Shown piece after piece: positions 1 to 11,639 of a stretch of DNA of 64,000 nucleotides (the stretch's first letter is position 1; each line of letters begins with the position of its first letter). The notes below the pieces were generated by a model. The model was not told where the DNA came from, did no database searches, and saw only the letters and a list, made by a program, of their open reading frames with translations. Both the position numbers and the translations under genes were made by a program. Source of the DNA: Fasciola hepatica (Eukaryota; Platyhelminthes; Trematoda; Plagiorchiida; Fasciolidae); NCBI GenBank assembly GCA_948099385.1, contig CANUEZ040000062.1:5387501-5451500 (forward strand). The letters run 5' to 3'.

Positions 1-6
1 AGGTCG

Positions 7-627
7 GTGAACGCAATCTTGACTCGATGGCCCCACCTGCAGGATGTAACCGTCGTAGACTGGGAAGATGATGAGGTGGATCTCCTCATCGGATGCGACG
101 TGCCAGAGGCGCATTGGGTGCTTGACCAAAGAGTGGGCGACCGCCAGGCACCTTATGCCGTACGCACGGCTCTGGGATGGATGTTATACGGTCCAGTAGG
201 GGTACGCGGTTCCGTGAATTACTTATCCGCCGAAACGGACCGCATAGAGTATCATCTGCAACGGCTTTATGAAAAGGAGTTTCATGACATTGGGGACGAA
301 AGACCGACGTTGTCTCAAGAGGATCACTTCGCTCTACAAACGGTGCGGAAAGGCTCTAGAGGCCTCAAAAAACAGTTCGAGGTTCCCCTCCCATGGCGCA
401 CACCGGTCGACCCGTGGACTGACAACAGAAATTATGTTCTCCAACGATTACTACGACTAAAAGAACGCTTCATTCGAGACCAGAATCTGTGGGAACGATA
501 CGCGGATTTGATGAAGCGAAAAGAGGACCTCGGTTACGTTGAAAGGGTGCCTGTTAACACCGACAGCAAAAGGGGTATCTGGTATCTGCCTCACCATCCG
601 GTTATCAACCCCAAAAAAACCCAATAA
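7..627 (+). pseudogene. BEL/Pao Pol: protease end and RT N-terminus (frame 1)
   Basis: This open frame carries the conserved block around nt 79-215 (LLIGCDVPEAHW, then YAVRTALGWMLYGP) that follows the aspartic protease in Pao-type polyproteins, then the linker into the RT fingers. The frame ends at TAA 625-627 just after a run of seven A at about 611-617. RT similarity continues without loss in the next frame from about 618, so the break is best read as a one-base homopolymer insertion. It could be a sequencing error as well as a real mutation. Confidence 0.85.
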
Positions 628-2254
628 ACTGCGCGTGGTTTTCGACTGTGCGGCCAAGTTCCAGGGCAAGTCGTTAAACGATCGCCTACTACAGGGGCCC
701 GACTGGACCACACCACTGATCGATGTTCTGTGCCGTTTCAGAGTGGGTAAAGTGGCTTTGTCTGCCGACATTAGGGAAATGTTCCATCAGGTGAAGATTT
801 CGGTAGGAGAACGAGATGCTTTGCGTTTCCTGTGGTGGGAAGGGAGCGACCGGGACAACGCAGTGGTGAATTATAGGATGACCGTCCACCCCTTCGGAGC
901 CATATCGTCACCATTTTGTGCCAACTACGCCCTCCGAGAATCAGCGAACAAACATGGCGATCTGGTACATCGGACGGTGGTAGAAAGCGTCAGCAGGAAC
1001 TTCTACGTCGACGACTACCTTGGGTCATTCGATGATGTGGAATCAGCTCTAGAGCAGTTCAGGGGTCTGACGAGATTGCTGGAAGAGGGTGGCTTCCATC
1101 TAACTAAATGGATGTCGAACGCTTCGGAAGTGCTGAAGGTCATCCCGTATCACGAAAAGGTCGAAAGTGTAAGAGATTTGGACGGCTCCCCATTTCCTAT
1201 CGAGCGCACTTAAGGGATACAATGGGACGCGGAAACGGACGATTTTGTTTTCGAACTGAACGTTCCCGAGCTGCCAATAACCCGTCGTGGCATACTATCT
1301 GCCGTCTCAAGTTTGTTCGACCCGCTCGGTTTCGTCTCACCATGGCTGCTACCCGGGAAGAACTTGCTGCAGCGGCTGTGCCGTAAGAAAGTTGATTGGG
1401 ACCAGTCACTGGACCGAGGGGACCGGCTGGACTGGGAAGAATTTTTGAACACCTTGAAGACATTAGGGGACATAAGAATCCCACGATGTTTGACTCCTGG
1501 CCATACGACACGGACTGGAGAACTACATGCCTTTTCCGATATATCCGAAGTCGGTTATGGAGCTGTGGTGTACGGACGATGTTGCGCAGGAGATGGACAA
1601 TATACCACGAGGATCCTGTTCGCCAAAGCCCGCGTTGCTCCACTGAAGTCGGTCTCAATCCCACGCCTCGAACTCAGCGCAGCCGTGTTGGCAGTCAGGG
1701 TGGTGCAAGCTGTGAAGAGATGTTTCGATCTCTACATTTGGTCGGTGAGCTTCTGGACGGATTCAACGATAGTACTTTACTACATTAACAACGTCCGGAG
1801 CCGGTTTAGTACTTTCGTTGCTAACCGGCTCACGATTATCCACGATGAATCGGCCACGCACCAGTGGAGTCATGTCAGGTCTGGCGATAATCCGGCCGAC
1901 CTGTGCTCTCGAGGTGCGAACAACTTCAGGCAACTGGACACGTGGACGAGAGGGCCGAACTTCCTGCAACTGCCCAAACAGGACTGGCCCGTGTTCGAAT
2001 TAAAAAACCCTACGGAAGTGGAACTGGAGATCAAAGGCGTAGTGATAGCAACCAACGTCGTCGAAGCGTCGCCCATTTTATCGCGACTGGTCAGGTTTTC
2101 TTCCTGGATGAAGACGCTTCGTTCGCTAGTTTGGTTAACCAGGTTCAAGATGCGTTTACTAGTCATGAAAGGGCTACGGCCCTCAGGTCGGATACCGGTC
2201 GGCGCGATAGGTCCAGATGAGCTACAAGCGGCAGAGTACGATATTTCAGAATGA
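618..2254 (+). pseudogene. BEL/Pao Pol: reverse transcriptase and RNase H region (frame 2)
   Basis: The frame shows RT motifs from [10 protein letters not shown] (about nt 632) through the catalytic YVDD box at 1004-1015, then the conserved SSLFDPLGFVSP block (about 1309-1345) and the RNase H-like region with ELSAAVLAVRV (about 1672). A single TAA at 1211-1213 interrupts this frame between the RT thumb and the RNase H part; similarity continues on both sides in the same frame. The frame ends at 2254, where similarity passes to frame 1. One stop and one frameshift point to a recently inactivated copy. Confidence 0.9.
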
Positions 2255-3591
2255 TACAACGCGAGGCTTTCGCCCGAGAACTCAAGAGGGCGGAAGAAGT
2301 GGGGCTGACCAATGAAGACATGCCATCTCCAAGAGGCGAGCTGAAGCGTTTAAACCCCAAACTCATTGATGGACTGCTGCGGGTGGATGGTAGGCTGACC
2401 AACGCCCACCTGAGCTTCGACACAAAGTATCCTATACTGCTGCCTGCGAGACAACCCGTAGTAGAGCTAATGATTCAACACGTCCACGCCGTGGAGGGAC
2501 ATGCCGGGGAAAGTCACGTGACGAGCGTCATCCGAAAGCGTCTTTGGTTGTTGAGAGGACAAGAGACTGTAAAACGCGTAATCCGACGGTGTGTGCAATG
2601 CAGGAGACGCAATGCCACAGCAGGCAAACAACTCATGGCCCCACTACCAGAATGCAGGGTGACTACGGGCTGGTGGCCGTTCAGTGACACCGGGTTGGAC
2701 TATTTCGGGCCCTTGTGGATCAAGTGCGGGAAAAGATTAGAAAAGCGATACGGATGTATCATGACGTGCATAAAATCACGTGCGGTACACCTAGAAGTCG
2801 CACATTCGATGACGACCGATTCGTTTCTACGGGCCTTGCAAAGATTTATCAACCGAAGAGGCGTACCGGCCGATATATACTCAGATAATGGATCGAACTT
2901 TGTGGGCGCTCAACGGGAATTGCAGGGTTGGCACAAGAACATAAACAGGGACGAACTGCAGAATCGAACCGTGGCCTACGGCATACGCTGGCATTTCAAC
3001 CCCCCACAGGCCAGTCACCGAGGCGGCATATGGGAACGCATGATCCGGTCCGCCAGACGGATATTGCTGTCAATCATGGAGCAGCAGCCGCCCGACGACG
3101 AGACCCTGAACACCGTCATGACTGAGGTGGAGCGAATCCTGAACAACCGCCCCCTGGTTCCAGTATTGAACGGCGACCCCACCCACCTGGCGCTCACCCC
3201 AAACGACTTATTGACGCTAAGGTCGAACGAGGGTTTCCAAGGGCCGGTAAACCTTCGTGGGAGCAACCTCCATGGGTGGAAGCAAGCGAACTATCTGGCC
3301 AAGGTCTTCTGGAGGCGATGGCTACGGGAGTACCTACCGGCTTTGCAGACTCGACAGAAGTGGATGGCCAAAACAAGACCATTCAAAGTTGGGGACGTAG
3401 TTATGATCGCCGACGAACGCGCACATTTCATCACTTGGTCTTTGGGAGTAGTTACGGAAACCATCAAAAGCACCGACGAAATGATAAGAACGGTGAAGGT
3501 GAAGACAGCTAACGGAGTGCTCATTCGTGACATACGCAGTATTAACCTACTCGAGAGCGAAGACGGAGGAGCTGATAACCCTGTGGCCTAG
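2251..3591 (+). pseudogene. BEL/Pao Pol: integrase (open 446-residue frame)
   Basis: This is the longest intact frame of the element. It has an H2C2 zinc-binding module (HVHAVEGH followed by CVQCRR, about nt 2479-2610) and an rve catalytic core with Asp codons at 2698 (GLDYFGP) and 2884 (SDNGSNF) and Glu at 3034 (GGIWERMI). The D-to-E spacing is 49 residues. A C-terminal domain follows with FKVGDVVMIADE (about 3382). It ends at TAG 3589-3591, the usual end of pol just before the 3' LTR. The ATG at 2251 is probably not a real start; the frame is the continuation of the polyprotein after a frameshift. Confidence 0.9.
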
Positions 3592-5004
3592 TAAACCTTT
3601 TTCACACCAGTAATCGAGGTGGATAAAGAAACACCATATATACCACACAATCTCCGTCAAACACGTTAAGGTGCTCGCGGTCCCTTCGTTGACATTACAG
3701 AAGGTTCTTTCCGATATGTGGTGATGAGTGCGATTCCATTGTACATCCCGATACATACGCGCATGCACGACGCACTCTACATCCCGTAAACCCATCATAC
3801 ATGTGACAGTGTTCTTTGTTCGCCTTTTGTTGACGCTACCGAATTCCCCTTGCACATGTGGAAGTAGTGGAGCTCAGGTCACACATGCATGCTACATTTA
3901 CTCGTTTTCTTGCCACGCGGTCTTTTGTTGACATTGCAGAAAGTCCTCCTTTAATGTGTAGTCATAACTGTGATTTCATTGTAACCCCGGCACACACACA
4001 CACACACACTCAAGCGCGTACATCCAGGACCGGACGGCCCCTTACGAGGACAACGTCTATGTGACCATTCACGCCCGCCATCGGTCATTTGGTCTTGTGG
4101 AAGATGTAGACTAGCCTCACGTCTATGTAGCCAATGGGTTAGGTGCGACCAGTAGTAGAACGTCGACGACGAGCATTAGACGCGCGCACTGACAGCAGGG
4201 CCTAGGCAGGTAGGAAGAATCAGTACCTTTATACCGAACCTTTGACTTTGCTAAGGATCCAGGAGGATTTTGGTGGGCGGTGTAACAGCCGGTCGTGGAA
4301 AATCCCCCTTTTTCCCTCGCGATTCAGTGTTTTTTCCCAACATCACTCATTTCCATACACTATTGACTTGTCTTTACGAACTGGTTGTTTTTCTGGACCA
4401 ATTGTTGTTTGTTCGCGCCCAGAGCGCTATTTTGGCACATCCTTGCTCAGGACCTGCGTGACGCACGTGCTGTCTGCTCACACGCTGCTATTCGGTTTCT
4501 CGTTGTTGAGTCCTTGTGATCGTATTATTGAGGTTTGTATATTGTTTATGTCATTGTTCATGTAATGATCTAGCATCGTAGAATATCACGGATAATCGTC
4601 TTTTGATTTCGGGATCCGTTGCGAATTTGGCTACGCATTGCTCAAACGTTCGTTACAGTCACATCCCCGCTTTGGCCGGCGCACATAGGGCGTGCAGGCC
4701 GTCTGCAACGATGTGCGAGCGCAATTAGTCTGGCGGATCACACCTCCTGTGTTCACTTCACGAAGTGTTTTTCAGGTTGGGTGTCCAGCGCGTGGCCAGC
4801 CCCAACCATTAGCACCGGTCGCGGATTGCACGCTCGAACTCTCCTCGCTCTACCGCATTCATCACTGTCCGCTGCGGACCACATGCTCCTACCATTCTTC
4901 CGCCACGTTTTGCTCATCTATCGTTCTTGTCAGCAATCTTATCACTTCACTTCCGTGTCGTTCCACCTCTGTACGCATACCTATCCGTTTTGTTTTTGTT
5001 CCTT
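3592..5004. other. Non-coding stretch after BEL/Pao pol (probable 3' LTR plus unknown DNA)
   Basis: No convincing coding sequence. The first part should contain the 3' LTR of the BEL/Pao copy, but its partner is outside the window so the ends cannot be set. Three imperfect copies of a unit starting with GTTGAC occur at 3688, 3829 and 3927, the first and third sharing a longer stretch (about 60 nt) ending in a GATTYCATTGTA motif. A short (CA)n tract lies at about 3991-4008. Nothing was recognised between about 4050 and 5004. Confidence 0.45.
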
Positions 5005-5455
5005 TCATCATCGTACAGCGTTAAACAGTAGGGCAAGCCCCACTGACCACTGCCTTTTTCACCATGTTGCACGTTGAATTAGAAAGTATGAATATGCAAG
5101 ATGGACAGGGACTGGACCTACACACGTGGGAGAATGAAAGAATGCCCTGGTAGCCAACACACGGAATACACAGTCTAATTGTACAAACGCACATCGATCA
5201 GTCATTCTGATTCGACAGGAAGTGACAACACGATCTCCACTGTTCGCGGTTCGCAGCCATATCCTTCAGTGTCTCCAGCCAACTGGTAGACGGATCTTTT
5301 GGACCCCAACCACGAAGACGTGAAACACCTACTTTTCCTGAGTCTGCTGTACATTTTCTCATTCCTCTCTGCCACGTCATCTGTTGACCTCCACGTGGTC
5401 TCTTCCACTCTCTAGGAGGAACGGAAAATAGGACGCGATAGGGAAGACGTGCGTT

Positions 5456-5953
5456 TCACATACGTAACACATGCCCCAACCAACGAAGTCTACTAAGTTG
5501 GATACGCTGTGACAAAACGTTCTCTGAATTAATACCCAATACTCGATTTCTTACCTCATCATTACTTACTCGGCTATTCCACCCAATCCTAGCAATACTA
5601 CGTAAACATCGGTGGTCGAAAACCTCAAGACGACGAATATCTTCAGCACGCAGACTCCAAGTTTCGCAATCACACAACAAAACTGAACGCACCGCAGCAC
5701 AGTATACACGACCGTTCAACTTCAGTGAAATATCGGAACGGCGCCGCACGTGCTTCAGTCCAGCGTACGCCGCTCGAGCTTTGGATATCCGCGTACTCAC
5801 CTCTACTACTGTGCTCCCATCCGTCGTCACGCAGCTGCCGAGGTAGGTGAAGTGATCGACAACTGACACCACCTCCCCATCGAGCATCAAGCTCGGAATC
5901 GTTGACGTCCAGTCTTGTAACATCACCTTGCACTTTGAAGGTGCAAAGCGCAT
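5456..5953 (-). pseudogene. RTE-like post-RT C-terminal region, copy A
   Basis: This frame carries the region downstream of the RT active site: FAPSKCKVMLQDW, DHFTYLGSCVT, then CETWSLRAEDIRRLEVFDHR and LRWLGHVLRM. It continues the RT of 5986-7149 in another frame, so at least one frameshift lies at about 5953-5990. It matches the fragments at 13085-13348 and 34600-35090 almost residue for residue. Confidence 0.88.
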
Positions 5954-5985
5954 GCCGAATGGAGCTACAGCTCTTGCGAGATTAT

Positions 5986-7149
5986 CTAGTGCACACTGAG
6001 CATGTTCGTGGATTCGAACAAGCAGACAACGTCGTCTGCGTAATCTAGGTCACATAGCTTTTCACTATTTCCTAGTTCGACGCCTACATCCTGAAGATTT
6101 TGCAACGCACTCTCCATTATTTCGTCCATGACGAAGTTAAAAAGGAATGAAGACAAAGGGCATCCCTTCCGAACACCACTGGTCGTTTCGAACCGACCGG
6201 ATAGTTCACCGTAAACCCTTACGCGGCCAGAAGTATGAGAATACAATGATCTCATTAGGTTCACGAACTTCTGGGGCATACCTTTTCGATGAAGAACTTT
6301 GAAAAGTGATGTTCGATCAACTGAATCGAAGGCGCCTTTCAAGTCTAAGAAAATCATTATTGTCGGTCGGCGGTGCGTGTGACGCGTTTCAAGTAGTCGG
6401 CGAAGAGTAAAAATCTGGTCGATGCATCCTCGACCTGGGCGGAATCCAGCCTGCTGTTCGCGGACATTCCTCTCTCGAGCCGGTGTAAGACGGTGCAGCA
6501 AAATCGAAGCTAATACTTTGGTGGCTATCGGGATTAAGCTAATCCCACGATGATTACTGCAGTCATTGCGTATTCCCTTCTTTAAGATGGGAACAATCAA
6601 TGACTCGCTCCATATTAACGGAATACGCTCCGCGTTCCAAATGTCACGGAGCAAGGCAGTTAGTGATTTTATCAATGCCTCACCACCCAGTTTGAAAAGA
6701 ACTGGAGGAAGTTCGTCGGGACCTGCCGCTTTCCCCCGCCTTAGTAATCGAATACATGACTCTACTTCTACTTCTGATGGGGGCTCAAGTGATACCACCC
6801 AAGAAGTCACAGTTGTTGACACGGGAGTAACTACACTAGCGTGTGGCCAGCTAAACTGTTCCTTGAAGTACTCGGCCCATCGGTCAAGCCTTTGCTGTTT
6901 GTTATGGATGGGTTCTCCATTCCTATTGCAAATCGCTTCACTGACCTGAGTTCGCCGTCCACTGGTGTCACGAATAAGTTTGAACAGTCTTTGACTGTTA
7001 CCTGAAGCAGCTGCCACCTCCATTTCTTCGGCTACATTGACCCACCAATTTTCGCGATCCTTCTTAAGGCTTCGCGTAACTTGTCTTTGCAGCTTTCTCC
7101 GCATCTTATTCATCTCCTTACGGTTCGAAAGCTGACGCTTTTGCTCCAC
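5986..7149 (-). pseudogene. RTE-like reverse transcriptase, copy A
   Basis: The 387-residue frame has the RT core: a LLRRGKAAGPDELPP block, NHRGISLIPIATKVLA, QAGFRPGRGC, FLDLKGAFDSVDR, the SGVRKGCPLSSFLFNF block and the catalytic LDYADDVV. These are the motifs of the EN-RT protein of RTE-type elements in flatworms. The expected N-terminal apurinic-type endonuclease is absent because the element is truncated. The frame stops shortly after YADD, where copy C at 34195-34896 continues without a break, so this copy is inactive. Confidence 0.9.
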
Positions 7150-7170
7150 TATACTCAGCGACTCTTGTTC

Positions 7171-7624
7171 CTTTCGTTTTCAGAAATGACAAACTCCACC
7201 GCATGATGTCATTTTCGCCCCATCCATTTTACTCTGCCCAAGCCCGAAGCATGTTCCTTTCTACCCATTTCGCCCCTGTCGGCTCCAAACCTCTATTCAC
7301 TTGGTACCTCTATATACTTATAGAGCTCACTGGCCACATACCTCTCTAGCTACCATTTTGCGATATACTTTTTTGTCCTTCTTACACCTCCCACTATTAC
7401 GCACCAGACGCATCCGTCACCATGGCCATTCAACATATGAGAACTCGCCGTACCAACCTTTGCATTTTTACGACCACATTTATTATCTTTCCACCACTTC
7501 CATATTTTCCATGTCTGGATCAGCAAATCTTCCATGGACCTTACCCCTGGGCAGTGTACCGATCAGCAACTTCCGGTGCAATCCATTTGTATAATTGCTG
7601 GCAAGCGCGCAACTCTCCAGTTCC
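7171..7624. other. Spacer between RTE copy A and the palindrome
   Basis: No gene, RNA or recognisable repeat was seen. The sequence is pyrimidine-rich on the + strand. Short open frames here lack family motifs. Confidence 0.4.
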
Positions 7625-8449
7625 ATTCTTCCAACTCCGACGCACAACCATTACTCGTGCACTTTTGTTCCATCACAGGCCTTCCCGTCCGGTTCTTTTC
7701 TTCTTCCCGGTCTTCATCCCGTGTCATCTGCAGTGAAAAGATCTGATTGATCATCTCTTACCTGGTTTTCTTCGGTCAACACTCTCGTCTGCTTCGTACA
7801 TTGCTCGCCACGGGCATCTTCATTGTGCCTTTCAGGCTGCGCCGCTTTTCCGCGTTTCACTCGGTGTGATCTCACCGTAACGTCATCATTCTAACCTACG
7901 GTTTGAAACTACGTGATCTGCAATCACCTGATCTTTATGATCCTCCACGTCCTTATTTCTCCCATGCTATTTGCTGTCACAACCGATGCATCCTTGCACC
8001 ACAGTTCTTCTAACCTATGAGTTACCCTTCCCCTTTGATCTTTTACACTTCTAGAACCACCCCGTGCTTCCGTTCGCTATGTGTTCTCTAGCCTTTTTCA
8101 CGGCCATCTTCTTGCTGCATAATGTACGTCCAATAAGTAATACTTCACCCATGTTTGATCGTCACCACACGTCACACCTGCAATAATCACAATGTTAGAT
8201 CCACTCCTACCTGTTTTCGTCGATCCGTTCCTTCATACTCCCTCGTTTATCAACTTCTGCTAACAGCCATCACTTCTGTACTTCCAAATGTGGTTCTCTT
8301 TTGCCGTTGATCCCCGATGTTCACCTGTCATGAAAAAATTCATCAGGGTTCATCCAAGTTAATCCCGCACCATTTGACCCAACCCTATCCGTCTCTGACA
8401 AGCACTATTACTTCCGTGTTCCAGCTCTTCACTGTACTTGTTCCTGCTC

Positions 8450-8495
<46 letters not shown>

Positions 8496-9320
8496 GAGCA
8501 GGAACAAGTACAGTGAAGAGCTGGAACACGGAAGTAATAGTGCTTGTCAGAGACGGATAGGGTTGGGTCAAATGGTGCGGGATTAACTTGGATGAACCCT
8601 GATGAATTTTTTCATGACAGGTGAACATCGGGGATCAACGGCAAAAGAGAACCACATTTGGAAGTACAGAAGTGATGGCTGTTAGCAGAAGTTGATAAAC
8701 GAGGGAGTATGAAGGAACGGATCGACGAAAACAGGTAGGAGTGGATCTAACATTGTGATTATTGCAGGTGTGACGTGTGGTGACGATCAAACATGGGTGA
8801 AGTATTACTTATTGGACGTACATTATGCAGCAAGAAGATGGCCGTGAAAAAGGCTAGAGAACACATAGCGAACGGAAGCACGGGGTGGTTCTAGAAGTGT
8901 AAAAGATCAAAGGGGAAGGGTAACTCATAGGTTAGAAGAACTGTGGTGCAAGGATGCATCGGTTGTGACAGCAAATAGCATGGGAGAAATAAGGACGTGG
9001 AGGATCATAAAGATCAGGTGATTGCAGATCACGTAGTTTCAAACCGTAGGTTAGAATGATGACGTTACGGTGAGATCACACCGAGTGAAACGCGGAAAAG
9101 CGGCGCAGCCTGAAAGGCACAATGAAGATGCCCGTGGCGAGCAATGTACGAAGCAGACGAGAGTGTTGACCGAAGAAAACCAGGTAAGAGTTGATCAATC
9201 AGATCTTTTCACTGCAGATGACACGGGATGAAGACCGGGAAGAAGAAAAGAACCGGACGGGAAGGCCTGTGATGGAACAAAAGTGCACGAGTAATGGTTG
9301 TGCGTCGGAGTTGGAAGAAT
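7625..9320. repeat. 1.7-kb near-perfect palindrome (two 848-bp arms)
   Basis: The left arm 7625-8472 is the reverse complement of the right arm 8473-9320. The symmetry axis falls exactly in the middle of the (AT)n tract 8452-8493. I found one clear mismatch (GTAAGAGATGATC against GTAAGAGTTGATC near 7755/9190) over the stretches compared. The right arm ends exactly where a second (AT)n tract begins (9319-9340). No conserved protein or TIR signature was seen in the arms. It may be a real inverted duplication, a foldback element, or an assembly or read artefact. Confidence 0.93.
8452..8493. repeat. (AT)n microsatellite at palindrome centre
   Basis: About 21 AT dinucleotides form the self-complementary centre of the 7625-9320 palindrome. 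Confidence 0.97.
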
Positions 9321-9340
9321 ATATATATATATATATATAT
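9319..9340. repeat. (AT)n microsatellite at right palindrome edge
   Basis: Eleven AT dinucleotides mark the point at which the two palindrome arms lose similarity. Confidence 0.95.
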
Positions 9341-9996
9341 TCACATATTTTCTCTGCCTCCTCCAGTTCTTCGCCGGTCATTTCGCCTGCCACCATGTTG
9401 TCATCCCTCATGGTATGCGTCCATTTTTTTATATTTGCGCCCCGCGTTTAATGTATCTCGATCCTTCCGCGGCATTGCTGCCACCTGACCCATTCATTAC
9501 GGCTGGCATTTCTAGCTCCCTGTTTTCAAATCGACACCGTCCGTTTGTTGCAGTAACTCAAAGCTCATGGCTATCTAGTCCCCAGCCATACAGCTCAATT
9601 TTTTTGTCCTTCGTTTCTTCCTTTCTTTTTTCCTTTTTTCTTCTCGTAACGGTAGTTTCTCATGCCGATTTCAGTCCTGCTTATATGAAACTCCCAGGTT
9701 CTGTTGCCCTCCACTTGGCCCGGCCAGCTGCTCTATCTGACCTTGACTTTCAGATTTGTCGGGCACATATTTGAATCCATCTCTGAGTTCACTTAAACTC
9801 CCTCCATTACTCCTTGGCGTGCACGCCTTTATCCCCCTCTTATTTCCCCTTTATTTCCTCCAACCCTCCTTCGTCTTGCATACTTCTAAATTCTTCATGA
9901 ATTTTGCCTGTCGGGTTTGTTGCTTGTAAATACTTTGATCATGCTTAAGACATGCTTCGAGCGCCTCAGAAATAAACTATTATTATTATTATTATA
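9341..9996 (+). mobile_element. Probable 3' end of a non-LTR element with (ATT)n tail
   Basis: No coding motif was found, but the stretch ends in an AATAAACT motif followed by (ATT)n at about 9978-9994, the form of a non-LTR retrotransposon or SINE 3' end. It is pyrimidine-rich over 9600-9660. The left border could be the (AT)n at 9340; no second copy exists in the window to fix the limits. Confidence 0.4.
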
Positions 9997-10229
9997 TATG
10001 TGATCCATGGACTTACTAGGGGTCTTGGTGGGATGGATTTGTTTTTCGGGCTCACCAGTTTAGGATTCTGTTGATATAAGTCAGGATCTGCTCCCGTGTA
10101 GACTCAATATCCCATGGTTCTCGGTTGGTGACGCGACAAAGATTACACTCGGCAGCGCGCAAAATAGCAAGACTCAAAACGCTGGAGCGAGTTAACGTGT
10201 GTATTTGAGGTACGCGACGCCGTGCATAC

Positions 10230-11335
10230 GGTGTACACAGGCGGAGCGAGTGGTACCGCCTAGTATGGTAATTGTTCAGATAAGCAAATTTGTTAGTTTT
10301 TGTAGTCGTGCGTCATATGGGCAGCGTTACACTATTCCAAGTAGCTTCAATTCCAGGACAAGGGGACACGAACAGAAGCTGACGAAAGTTCGGGCCAGGT
10401 TGATGAATAAATCACTTTTCCATAGCCACAGGGTAGTGAACAGTTGGAATAGTCTGCCTGGTGGAATGGTGGACCAACTGACCGTAAAGTCTCTTGGTGT
10501 ACCTAGTTCGTAAGTGGTACGGGATACTTCCTCGAAGTGAGTTTTGAGTATGTTCACCAGGTGGATGACGGGTAGCACTGTGTTGCCCGTCCGAGGTGAG
10601 TTTCAACTGACGCTTTCCTTCACTGCATATGGTCTCAGTGAATGCTCACGGTGCATAATGTCTCTCACGGTTGGAGTGCGACGAGGTTTTCCGTTTCCCT
10701 CTCACTTTTAACGGGGGTTTGACGAAATACATTGTGGTGTGCATGCCATCGAAGGAATTCTTGACGCTTGATTGGTCTTAGCCATCACTTGTCCTGCGCT
10801 CACATCAAAAGACCCTACGGTGCTGTTGCCCCTATATACGACTATTGCCCTACTACGCTTGGAGCAGGTAGTCCAAGCCTGGGCTCCGCAGTTGGTGAGG
10901 GACACCCTGTTTTGGGAGGGGGTTCAGGGAAGGTTCACGAGAAAGGTATTTGGGTCGCGAGGGCTGCAGTACTGGGACAGGCTAGCAGAGCTGGTGGTAT
11001 TCTGCCTGAAGCGCAGGACGGCACTGCCGGAACTGATCGAGACTATGAAACAGATAAATTGGTTGTCAGCCACGAATAAGCCACTGTTAACCTGTGGCGG
11101 AAGCGCCGGTCTTCGTTGACACCAGGTGAAGCTAATCAAGCCGAGTGCCACCAAAACCACCGGAGCCCAGTCGTTTGATTGAAGAGTGATTAACAACTGG
11201 AGTAAACTCCCCGAGGCAGTGGTGGAAGCGAACACCGTGGCCTTGTTAGAGAGGAAGCTGGACGCTGTCCGGACACAGGCTTTTCTCGACAACTCGTGTG
11301 TCAGCAAACTGAGCCAAGTTGTAGTGTTCTAAGCC
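10230..11335 (+). pseudogene. CR1/Jockey-like LINE, post-RT C-terminal remnants
   Basis: Two adjacent pieces resemble the region after the RT domain of CR1-type LINEs. The first (about 10320-10500) has RGHEQKL followed by FHSHRVVNSWNSLPG. The second (about 10830-11320) has a VVQAWAP block, TRKVFGSRGLQYWDRL, and, in another frame at about 11185-11300, VINNWSKLPEAVVEA. The RGH...RVVN.WN.LP signature occurs in both, so these are either two fragments of related elements or one rearranged copy. Frames are broken and no catalytic core remains. Confidence 0.5.
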
Positions 11336-11639
11336 GCTTCAGCATTCCTCTACTTCCTCCTCTTTATGTTCCACTTTTCCTTCTTCCCCTTCTTTAGTCC
11401 CCTTTAGTCTGTCTAAGAACCTTTTTTGAATACTTATAGACCTCCCTGGACCTTCCTTTCCTCTACAGTTTTACGAGAGCTGACAGATGGAGGTCTTGAC
11501 TGTAGCAAGAAGAGTGGACCTGCCAGTCTCCGAGGCCTAACCCATTGAACAATCGCTCTCTGCTACTCTCTCTGGCATTGACCCCTGAGTGTGTGGTGCC
11601 CCCAGCTCATGAAAGACAGGGGATCCCAGAAAGTCGAAG
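11336..11639. other. Upstream flank of RMND5, no feature recognised
   Basis: No gene or RNA was recognised. The promoter of RMND5 could lie here or in 11640-11873, but no TATA box or initiator stands out. Confidence 0.3.

Larger units (their letters stand above)
1..3591 (+). mobile_element. BEL/Pao LTR retrotransposon, 3' part of pol
   Basis: The segment runs off the left edge of the window. In order it encodes the end of a retropepsin-like domain, reverse transcriptase, RNase H region, zinc-binding and catalytic integrase, and the C-terminal domain usual for Pao integrases. The order and motifs (a VDLLIGCDVP block, YVDD, a FDPLGFVSP block, SDNGSNF) are characteristic of BEL/Pao. The reading frame is broken at about 611-617 (frameshift in a run of seven A), at 1211 (in-frame TAA) and at about 2240-2254 (frameshift), so this copy cannot make Pol. 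The 5' LTR and gag lie outside the window. The family call is firm from the motifs; genus-level assignment is not attempted. Confidence 0.93.
5005..7170 (-). mobile_element. RTE-like non-LTR retrotransposon, copy A (5' truncated)
   Basis: Read on the minus strand this is an RT domain, a conserved post-RT region, a 3'UTR and a terminal (GAT)n-type tail (CATCATCG on the + strand at about 5005-5013). It is closely similar to the copies at 13000-13801 and 31690-35538, and all three share the same 3' end. The 5' end is cut at about 7165-7170 just upstream of the RT linker; the endonuclease is missing, as expected for 5'-truncated insertion by target-primed reverse transcription. The RT frame is broken around 5953-5990. 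Confidence 0.88.

Noticed and set aside
6566..6949. 127-residue + strand ORF
   Set aside because: Antisense shadow of the RTE RT on the minus strand.
8317..8628. Identical 89-residue ORFs on both strands
   Set aside because: They are mirror readings of the palindrome across the (AT)n centre with a Tyr-Ile repeat; not a gene pair.
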